A program made the translations under genes and the position numbers. The notes under the pieces were generated by a model. It made no database searches, had not been told where the DNA came from, and worked only from the letters and a program-made list of their open reading frames with translations. A stretch of DNA of 39,848 nucleotides. Origin: SIG565 sp045646145 (GTDB lineage: Bacteria; Bacillota; Clostridia; Oscillospirales; Acutalibacteraceae). This document shows, one piece after another, positions 1 to 5,190 of the stretch (position 1 is its first letter; every line of letters begins with the position of its first letter). Location: assembly GCA_045646145.1 (NCBI GenBank), contig JAZRKE010000080.1:1-39848 (forward strand), given 5' to 3'.

Positions 1-1
1 T

Positions 2-250
2 CCGACTTTCCATAGCGCCCATGTGCTGGTGGTCTCCGGCGGCAAGGAGATCGATGATGATACCATTCTGGAGGCCGCCTCGATCTGCGCCTATTACAGC
101 AAGGGTAAAAACGCCCCCAAGGTGGAGGTGGACTATTGCCCTGTCTCCCACGTCAAAAAGCCCACCGGTGCCCGCCCCGGCATGGTGGTCTACGACAACT
201 ACTGGTCAGTTTTAGTAGAACCCAAACTCCCATCACAGGAAATCAAATAA
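2..250 (+). CDS. rqcH: NFACT/RqcH-family protein, C-terminal fragment
   Basis: This is the last ~82 codons of a gene that begins outside the window; the frame is open from base 2 and stops with TAA at 248-250. The translation has the C-terminal NFACT-R pattern: an HSAHVLVVSGG stretch, then AYYSKGKN, and VKKPTGARPGMVVYDNY close to the end. In the family (FbpA/RqcH) the full protein is about 550-590 residues, binds the 60S/50S-peptidyl-tRNA complex and adds alanine tails in ribosome quality control. Codon use is G+C rich, unlike every other gene in the window, and the last ~13 codons shift to an AT-rich style. A terminator follows directly. The family call is secure; the role in this organism is inferred. 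Confidence 0.85.
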   Translation, partial: PTFHSAHVLVVSGGKEIDDDTILEAASICAYYSKGKNAPKVEVDYCPVSHVKKPTGARPGMVVYDNYWSVLVEPKLPSQEIK

Positions 251-275
251 AAAAGACCCCCCGCGGGTCTTTTTT
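251..275. terminator. intrinsic terminator, bidirectional
   Basis: AAAAGACCC (251-259), a five-base loop and GGGTCTTTT (265-273), followed by more T residues. It starts right behind the rqcH-like stop codon. The A-run on the left makes it usable from the minus strand too. Confidence 0.9.
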
Positions 276-283
276 TATTTTCA

Positions 284-343
284 CTATGTAATATCCACCC
301 CACCAAAGTCGTCTATTCTACGAACTATTCCTGTTGCTTTCAT
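284..343 (-). pseudogene. SpoVT/AbrB-type regulator, N-terminal remnant
   Basis: The minus strand reads ATG at 343-341 and gives 19 residues (MKATGIVRRIDDFGGVDIT) before TAG at 284-286. The first twelve residues are those expected at the N-terminus of SpoVT-like AbrB/MazE DNA-binding proteins, which continue with LGRVVIPKEIRR in the family. Here the LGRVVIP strand is altered and the frame ends at once, so only the tip of the gene is left. An AAAGGAG ribosome site lies about 8 bases upstream but inside a long hairpin (349-403). It could also be a genuine 19-residue leader peptide, which I consider less likely. Confidence 0.55.
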
Positions 344-348
344 ATATA

Positions 349-403
349 AAAACTCCTTTGTTGATTTGATAACACTGTTATTATCTGTCAACAAAGGAGT
401 TTT
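349..403 (-). promoter_or_regulatory. 16-bp perfect hairpin enclosing a ribosome binding site
   Basis: Arms at 349-364 and 388-403 are perfectly complementary over 16 bp with a 23-base loop. On the minus strand the 3' arm carries AAAGGAG, the ribosome site for the SpoVT-like remnant, and is followed by TTTTTATAT. It lies just behind the barstar stop codon, so it can act as that gene's terminator. If read through, it would mask the downstream ribosome site. The loop itself contains a GATAA/TTATC pair and a TTGACA. Confidence 0.6.
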
Positions 404-417
404 ATACTGCTAAGTCC

Positions 418-705
418 TTAATTAATTATTCTGTATGAAAACGGTTCCAAGCTGTTGTCTTTGCGAAATTTAATATTATCTTCTAACGCTTCATGCATTT
501 TAGAAAGAGGCTTATCAAAATCTTTAGACAAACTATATTCTCCTCTTATCAAAACTTGATCCGCATCACATTCACTCCATAAAAAATCCCAAAAGGCATC
601 CCAATTGCAACCATAATCTTCAGAAAATCCAAATGCAACACGTATTCTTTCGTGGACTTCGGCTAAATATTTGCACCCCGTCAAATCCAATTCAATTATT
701 TTCAT
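418..705 (-). CDS. barstar-family ribonuclease inhibitor
   Basis: 95 residues, the usual barstar length. It shows the family layout: an N-terminal beta strand with IELDLTGCK, a helix (LAEVHERIRVAFGF), then the signature YGCNWDAFWDFLWSE, in which the conserved YG-N-DA-WD pattern forms the barnase-binding face. It is cytosolic and would neutralise the barnase-type ribonuclease encoded just upstream on the same strand, 14 bases away; toxin first and immunity second is the usual order. An AGGAGGAAAAC ribosome site precedes the ATG. The inhibitor is intact while the toxin gene in front of it is interrupted. Family call by eye, high confidence. Confidence 0.88.
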   Translation of the reverse strand: MKIIELDLTGCKYLAEVHERIRVAFGFSEDYGCNWDAFWDFLWSECDADQVLIRGEYSLSKDFDKPLSKMHEALEDNIKFRKDNSLEPFSYRIIN

Positions 706-719
706 AGGCGTTTTCCTCC

Positions 720-1070
720 TTATATAATTTCGTAGAAAGTTTCGTAATGATCGTATGTAACAAACATCAAACCATCATTTGACCAAAGAATCCTTTGAGT
801 ATTTCTTTTCCCACTTTTATAATTAATATCCGCTTCATACCAAATTCTTCCTGAGGCTTGTGGCAAATGCTCGTTTCTGTTTTTATAAATACCACCGGCT
901 ATCATTTTGCCAGGCACGAAATTGGACGGCCATTTGCTTGGTTTCCAACCGTTTTTCAAGGCTTCCTCTTTCGATATATAGCAATCTGGCAAACACTTTT
1001 TAAACATTAGCATCCAGTCCGCACCGTTTAATCCATTAATAGTTGCTGTTCCTGCTGTAATCGCTTGCAT
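720..1070 (-). CDS. barnase-family guanyl-specific ribonuclease domain
   Basis: The open frame from the internal ATG (1070) is 116 residues. From about residue 29 it matches barnase: LPDCYISKEEALKNGW, then GRIWYEADINY, GKRNTQRILWSNDGL and TYDHYETFYEII. The residues corresponding to the catalytic Glu (YEAD), the two Arg (GKR and QRIL) and the His (DHY) are all present, so the ribonuclease fold looks active. No ribosome site precedes ATG 1070. The same frame continues upstream to a TTG at 1286, broken only by one TAG (1125-1127), so this is probably the back half of a longer MuF-like toxin gene. Barstar follows. It would cleave RNA; whether it is made depends on readthrough or re-initiation. 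Confidence 0.85.
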   Translation of the reverse strand: MQAITAGTATINGLNGADWMLMFKKCLPDCYISKEEALKNGWKPSKWPSNFVPGKMIAGGIYKNRNEHLPQASGRIWYEADINYKSGKRNTQRILWSNDGLMFVTYDHYETFYEII

Positions 1071-1124
1071 CAGTTCAATCGCACAACGGCAATTCGGATG
1101 TATCGGAGGTTTCGGATAAGGTTG

Positions 1125-1286
1125 CTAATCAATCAACCAAATCTTTCCGTGGTTATTTGCGCACGCAATACACCTTTTAGGATCTTCAACACTAACCCAA
1201 TGCTTATAATTTGAGCTTGTTGTAATTTGAGGCGATAACCTATCTCCGTTTATAGCCGCCACAACAATTGCTAACTCTAAACTCAA
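1125..1286 (-). pseudogene. phage MuF-like N-terminal part of the barnase gene, ended by an amber codon
   Basis: A TTG at 1286-1284 sits 7 bases behind AAAGGAG and opens a frame of 53 codons. It has HWVSVEDPKRCIACANNHGK, resembling the zinc-ribbon-like C-terminal part of phage Mu gpF/SPP1 gp7 head proteins. A TAG at 1127-1125 follows, and the same frame then goes on with QPYPKPPIHPNCRCAIEL, which contains the HPNCRC signature of that family, into the barnase domain. Homology is thus continuous across the stop. A GAG-to-TAG change would explain it, giving LIDEQPYPKPP. Without the stop the protein would be 188 residues. It may be a recent nonsense mutation, a sequencing error, or programmed readthrough. 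Confidence 0.6.
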
Positions 1287-1359
1287 TTTGTTTTCTCCTT
1301 TCGTATTATATCATTGTTCCGCACAAAAGTACAGTTCAAATCTTCCCGCCGCCAAAAAC

Positions 1360-1388
1360 TTGACAAACTATACTTTTGTTGCTATAAT
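1360..1388 (+). promoter_or_regulatory. consensus promoter for the XRE gene
   Basis: TTGACA at 1360-1365, a 17-base spacer and TATAAT at 1383-1388. The start would be near 1395, giving an ~85-base leader to the ATG at 1479. Confidence 0.85.
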
Positions 1389-1390
1389 AT

Positions 1391-1419
1391 ATTATATGCT
1401 ACTTTTATTGATTTGTCAA
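1391..1419 (-). promoter_or_regulatory. consensus promoter for the barnase/barstar transcript
   Basis: On the minus strand TTGACA (1419-1414), a 17-base spacer and TATAAT (1396-1391). Its -10 box is two bases from the -10 box of the rightward promoter, so the two face each other and cannot be opened at the same time. Confidence 0.8.
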
Positions 1420-1423
1420 TAGT

Positions 1424-1454
1424 TTTGTAGCGCTATCTCTCGCTGTGCTACAAA
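1424..1454 (+). promoter_or_regulatory. hairpin in the XRE mRNA leader
   Basis: TTTGTAGC (1424-1431) pairs with GCTACAAA (1447-1454), with an inner GCG/CGC pair in the loop. It lies between the rightward promoter and the XRE ribosome site and could modulate translation or mRNA stability. Confidence 0.4.
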
Positions 1455-1478
1455 TACGTACTTTTGGAGGCTTTGAAT

Positions 1479-2135
1479 ATGGAAATGCAACAAATTTTTG
1501 GGCACCGCTTAGAACAACTGCTTTCTGAAAAAGGAATATCGCAAGGAGAATTTGCCGAAGCGGTAAATTGTTCTCGGCAAAGCATCAATTTTTATATTTT
1601 AGGAAAACGCAATCCCGACATTGCTCTTGCAGGGAAAATGGCAGAGTATTTAGGTGTTTCGTGCGACTATTTAGTGGGCTTAAGTGACATTCGAGAAGAC
1701 AAAAGCGCTAATCTAACGGCTGATCAGTTGGGCCTTACCGATGATACAATGAAATTTTTCGCAGGATTACAACTCTTGGCAACCGGTAAAACTAACTTTA
1801 TGAAAAACGATTATGAAGCGATTGGTTTTGATTATGATAAAGAGATCGTTCCGTATAATATGGCACAGGGGAAAGCCACCCTTACACTGCTGAACGACTT
1901 AATTTCACACGAACGGTTTGGCATATTGTTGCAATACATCAAGCGCTACAAAGATATTGCAAGTGGTAACGACACAATGGCGATCTTACAAGATTTTACG
2001 GTACAGTTGGAATCCCCCCTTACCGGTAAAATCTACGGCGGAAAAGAAGAAAATATGGAGATGATGAAAGAGTTTTGTTTGCATATCGCATCCAAATATT
2101 TTGATGAAATCGTAAAAGACATCGTTTCCGATTAA
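1479..2135 (+). CDS. XRE-family HTH transcriptional regulator
   Basis: 218 residues from ATG 1479, placed 8 bases behind TTGGAGG; a TTG at 1464 lies inside that ribosome site and is not the start. Residues ~8-65 are a Cro/C1-type HTH: LSEKGISQGEFAEAVNCSRQSINFYILGK with the recognition helix around SRQSINFY, then the usual PDIALAGKMAEYLGVSCDYLVGLS. The remaining ~150 residues are helical with no family I recognise. It is cytosolic and DNA-binding, probably repressing itself and the divergent toxin through the ACTTTT sites. The gene 20 bases downstream is likely cotranscribed. The N-terminal call is secure; its targets are inferred. Confidence 0.85.
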   Translation: MEMQQIFGHRLEQLLSEKGISQGEFAEAVNCSRQSINFYILGKRNPDIALAGKMAEYLGVSCDYLVGLSDIREDKSANLTADQLGLTDDTMKFFAGLQLLATGKTNFMKNDYEAIGFDYDKEIVPYNMAQGKATLTLLNDLISHERFGILLQYIKRYKDIASGNDTMAILQDFTVQLESPLTGKIYGGKEENMEMMKEFCLHIASKYFDEIVKDIVSD

Positions 2136-2155
2136 ACGAAAAGCGAGGTGATTTA

Positions 2156-2848
2156 ATGAAAATAACACTTTTATTAAAAGAAAGTATTTATGACTGTAAA
2201 ATAAAAATAAGCGACTCTTACGGAGAACGTTATTATTATATTTCTTCATTATGCGAGGAAGGGATAACTTCCTCTTCAATCACCGCAGAAGTTTTTGACA
2301 GTGAATTTGATTTAACACTCATTCCTATAGTACCTGATACAAGTCGTATCTTAAACGACTTTGAAGAAAATAACTGGAAAGATAAATTTGCAAAAAAGGC
2401 AACAAAAGTTTTATTTTCTTCTTTGGAAAAAATAATTTTGAATGTTGGTTGCATTTATCATATTGAACAGATACAAGGCGGGGATCGCCTGGACATAAAC
2501 CTGCAAGCATATGCCTTGGAAACTTTTGACCGCTTCGACTTGTTAGAACTGATACCTGTAATGTATATATTCTTTGAGGTTTCCAACTTCAATAACCTTT
2601 TCAAGCTTAAAGACGCCTATGAAACAAACCGCAAAGATGTTCTAAAGTTTGAAAAAATTTTTTCGCTTACTGATATTCTGGGAAACGGTTTATTTCTGAC
2701 ACTGTTTACATATCCAATACAGGTAGGTAGAGTTAAGCGCCTGACACGAAACAAAAAGATATTGAAGGCCCTTACCAAATTTAATAATTTAAGCGATACC
2801 GAACGGCAACGCTTTCTTGAAAAACAAAAAAAGTTCTTTGACAGATAA
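2156..2848 (+). CDS. unknown protein cotranscribed with the XRE regulator
   Basis: 230 residues that I cannot assign to a family. It follows the XRE stop by 20 bases with a GCGAGGTG ribosome site, so the two are almost certainly one transcript ending at the 2851 terminator. The N-terminal third is rich in beta-forming residues, the middle has a hydrophobic patch (LLELIPVMYIFFEVSNF, around residues 124-140) and the last ~40 residues are strongly basic (RVKRLTRNKKILKALTKF, and RQRFLEKQKKFFDR at the end). No signal peptide and no clear membrane helix. Its place beside a repressor and a toxin/antitoxin pair suggests a regulatory or protective role, but that is only context. Confidence 0.6.
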   Translation: MKITLLLKESIYDCKIKISDSYGERYYYISSLCEEGITSSSITAEVFDSEFDLTLIPIVPDTSRILNDFEENNWKDKFAKKATKVLFSSLEKIILNVGCIYHIEQIQGGDRLDINLQAYALETFDRFDLLELIPVMYIFFEVSNFNNLFKLKDAYETNRKDVLKFEKIFSLTDILGNGLFLTLFTYPIQVGRVKRLTRNKKILKALTKFNNLSDTERQRFLEKQKKFFDR

Positions 2849-2850
2849 CC

Positions 2851-2879
2851 AAAAGCGAGGTGGATTTCACCTCGCTTTT
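2851..2879. terminator. intrinsic terminator shared by convergent genes
   Basis: Perfect 12-bp stem, AAAAGCGAGGTG (2851-2862) and CACCTCGCTTTT (2868-2879), with a 5-base loop. It ends the XRE transcript and can also stop the convergent catabolic operon. Its left arm repeats the ribosome-site sequence at 2139-2150. Confidence 0.85.
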
Positions 2880-2945
2880 GCTATATAGGTCAAAATATGC
2901 TGTTTTTAGTAAATTTTCGTGAGGAATGCCTTGATACCTTTTCAT

Positions 2946-3902
2946 TTATGCCATGGTTTTAAGCATTTCTAAAGTTACTTCATATTTGCAAGGCTTATTA
3001 TTTGTAAAGTTTTCATACTCTAACTCCATATATTCGCCCATGCGACGCACCTCATTTCCTGAGCTTCCTGCTATATGGGGGGTCAGGATGCAGTTTTCAA
3101 GAGTGTAAAACTCGCTATCCTTTTCCGGCGGCTCGGGGAATGTAACATCAAGAACTGCCGTAATGTCGGTTCTTTTCTTTAAAGTCTTTATTAAATCAGG
3201 CTCTACCACCTGCGCACCTCTGCCTGTATTTAAGAATGTAGCATACGGCAGCATTTTTTCAAAAAGCGCACCGTTTAACATTCCCTGGGTTTGTTCATTA
3301 TTGGCAAGATGATTTGATACAACCTGACATTCTTCAAAAATCGTATCAAGGTCCACTTTTTTTACTCCGAGCTCTTTTGCCGTATCATCCGATAAAAACG
3401 GGTCAAAGACAAGCACCTCAAGTTGATAGTCTTTCAGTTTTTGAATTACAAGTTTGCCTACCATTCCAGCACCAATAATGCCTATCTTTATGCCAAAATT
3501 GCCGGGGTATTTGTAATATACGGCACTAGCGGCATCTTTGTCGGTAAACCGCATCGTTTTGAAAAAGCCCTTATTGGCAAGTATTATCTGCGCAACGGTA
3601 TACTCTGCTACGGGAACGGCATTTGCTGCCCATGCCGAAAACACGTGAACACCGCAGTGCAAAAAGGGACGGACAAAATACTGAACCGTTCCTGCTGCAT
3701 AAAACACCGCTTTTAGTCGGGGAAGATAACTTCTTATTTCGTCTTCGGTAAATACCGGCATTCCCCAACTGGAAAAAACATACTCTACATCTTTAAAGGC
3801 ATCGGGTGTTTTAAGCAGGTCATTTTTACAATATATTACTGAGTCGGTGCCATATACATTTTTTATGGTTTGCGCTTCTTCACACAAATAGATTATATTC
3901 AT
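2946..3902 (-). CDS. D-2-hydroxyacid dehydrogenase, NAD(P)-dependent
   Basis: 318 residues, normal for the D-isomer-specific 2-hydroxyacid dehydrogenase family. The Rossmann motif is GIIGAGMVG (about residue 139) followed by the acidic residue in VFDPF, which favours NAD. The catalytic Arg is in NTGRGAQV, the Glu in TFPEPP, and the His in LTPHIAGSS. It would reversibly oxidise a D-2-hydroxy acid in the cytosol; the substrate cannot be read from sequence. Its ATG overlaps the stop of the upstream isomerase-like gene by 4 bases (ATGA), so translation is coupled, and it is the last gene of the six-gene operon. It could act on a sugar acid or an oxidised glycone produced by its neighbours. Confidence 0.85.
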   Translation of the reverse strand: MNIIYLCEEAQTIKNVYGTDSVIYCKNDLLKTPDAFKDVEYVFSSWGMPVFTEDEIRSYLPRLKAVFYAAGTVQYFVRPFLHCGVHVFSAWAANAVPVAEYTVAQIILANKGFFKTMRFTDKDAASAVYYKYPGNFGIKIGIIGAGMVGKLVIQKLKDYQLEVLVFDPFLSDDTAKELGVKKVDLDTIFEECQVVSNHLANNEQTQGMLNGALFEKMLPYATFLNTGRGAQVVEPDLIKTLKKRTDITAVLDVTFPEPPEKDSEFYTLENCILTPHIAGSSGNEVRRMGEYMELEYENFTNNKPCKYEVTLEMLKTMA

Positions 3903-4633
3903 TTTGCAATCTCCTTTAATGCTTCCGCTTCGCGTTTTAAGGATTCGATTTTATCATCAGGCATAAACTCTAAAAGCAAATTTTTCCTGTTGTCAAAACA
4001 GCTTAAATAGGTTTTCCAAATATCCGTTGCATCCTTTAAAGAATATTTTTCTTTTCCCTTCCAATTAAAAACATGAATGTTAACTGTGCTATCGGATATT
4101 TGCTTGGCATATTCGATATTTTCTTCTTCGCTCTTAGACTGATTGGGTTGCCAATACATTTTAAAATTTGGGCTGTTTACCGTCTGCATCAGCTCTAATG
4201 CAGCTTCTTTTTCATTGGTGTAGGTTTTGCTGTGGCACTCCATACAGAGTGTTACACATTCTGCTTCGGCAATTTTTGCGGCAGCCTTGCAGGCGGTAAA
4301 AAGTTCCCTCTTTTCCATTTCGGTGTAGTCTTCGCTGTTTTTATCACCGCACCATAGCCTTAAAATATCGGTGCCTAAAATTTTAGCGGCCTCAATATAA
4401 CTCGGCAATTCACTAATAGGCGTTACGCCCAAGCGGAAATATGTACCGTATGAACAACACTTTATTCCGTACTGTTTTTGAAGCAAAGCGATTTCCTGCG
4501 CTTTGCACGTAGGCGCGTGTATGTCGCTTCCCCACTCGATATACCGAAGTCCGTTTTCCTTCATTGCCGCTAATATCTCTTCAGGGCTATAATCCCTGAA
4601 GGACACCGAAACCAAACCAATTTTATACTTCAT
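3899..4633 (-). CDS. sugar phosphate isomerase/epimerase-like TIM barrel (AP endonuclease 2 family)
   Basis: 244 residues from ATG 4633, which lies 8 bases behind AAGGA; an ATG six bases upstream (4639) is too close to that site. The layout is that of xylose isomerase-like TIM barrels: KIGLVSVSFRDYSPEEIL, then RYIEWGSDIHAP (first metal region), LRLWCGDKN, VTLCMECHSKTYTN with a metal-type Glu and His, the KMYWQPNQ strand, VNIHVFNWKG with His, and LLLEFMPDD with the last Glu. A divalent-metal sugar isomerase or epimerase is expected, cytosolic. It is coupled to the dehydrogenase gene behind it and preceded by a decayed gene. The substrate is unknown; members of this family also act on C-glycosides. 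Confidence 0.75.
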   Translation of the reverse strand: MKYKIGLVSVSFRDYSPEEILAAMKENGLRYIEWGSDIHAPTCKAQEIALLQKQYGIKCCSYGTYFRLGVTPISELPSYIEAAKILGTDILRLWCGDKNSEDYTEMEKRELFTACKAAAKIAEAECVTLCMECHSKTYTNEKEAALELMQTVNSPNFKMYWQPNQSKSEEENIEYAKQISDSTVNIHVFNWKGKEKYSLKDATDIWKTYLSCFDNRKNLLLEFMPDDKIESLKREAEALKEIAK

Positions 4634-5167
4634 TTTCATCCGTCCTTAATTCAATATGTAACCTGTTAGTATAGACCTTATATACTCTGTATCTTCCGTT
4701 GCGGTTGCAGTAATATTCAAATTCCGAGATAATCTTCCCGTCAAAGCTATATTCACTAACCGCCGCAAATAAAGCCAGTTGCACATATATTTCCCCGAAT
4801 AATCGTCTACTTCATTATAAAATTTCCATGGGTCAAAACCAGTCAGTTGCTTTTTTCCATTTTTCTAAAAGTTCTTTGCTTATAATATGCTTTTTTCAAG
4901 GAGCATCAAACAACAGCAAACTTCCCGTATTGAAAAATCGTTTGCTGCTTTCTTTTTGGGCATTTCGTCACAGCATATATCCATTATCTCAATAAAAGTA
5001 TCAAGCAATTCGGTTCTTCGACCATATGCCATTAAAATACCAATATTTACACCAAGCCTTGGAAAACCGTGCTCAGTAAGACCATCTCGCTTGACCTCCG
5101 CAATATAATCTCTTATACGCTCGTCCGTATAAGCGGAAAGTGATTTTTCTATTATATCAAGATACAT
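4623..5167 (-). pseudogene. decayed operon gene, unknown family, several frameshifts
   Basis: The first 95 codons (5167-4880) are open and read like a real protein: AYTDERIRDYIAEVKRDG, HGFPRLGVNIGILMAYGRR, MDICCDEMPKKKAANDFSIR. After the TAA at 4882-4880 protein-like sequence goes on in other frames: SKELLEKWKKATDWF, then DPWKFYNEVDDYSGKYMCNW, then AAVSEYSFDGKIISEFEYYC up to a TAA at 4625-4623. At least three frame changes are needed to join them, so the gene is broken; it was about 180 residues or a shortened form of a larger protein. It sits inside an otherwise intact operon. I do not recognise the family with confidence. Confidence 0.65.
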
Positions 5168-5190
5168 TTCTTTTATTTTAAAATTTCCCC

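Larger units (their letters stand above)
1323..1467. promoter_or_regulatory. four ACTTTT-type operator half-sites for the XRE repressor
   Basis: A 10-base motif, NTACTTTTGT or a close variant, occurs at 1323-1332 (minus orientation), 1370-1379, 1399-1408 and 1458-1467. The second lies in the spacer of the rightward promoter, the third in the spacer of the leftward promoter, the fourth over the ribosome site of the XRE gene, and the first upstream of a TATAAT in front of the toxin gene. That placement fits an autoregulating repressor that also silences the toxin. Binding is inferred, not shown. Confidence 0.55.
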
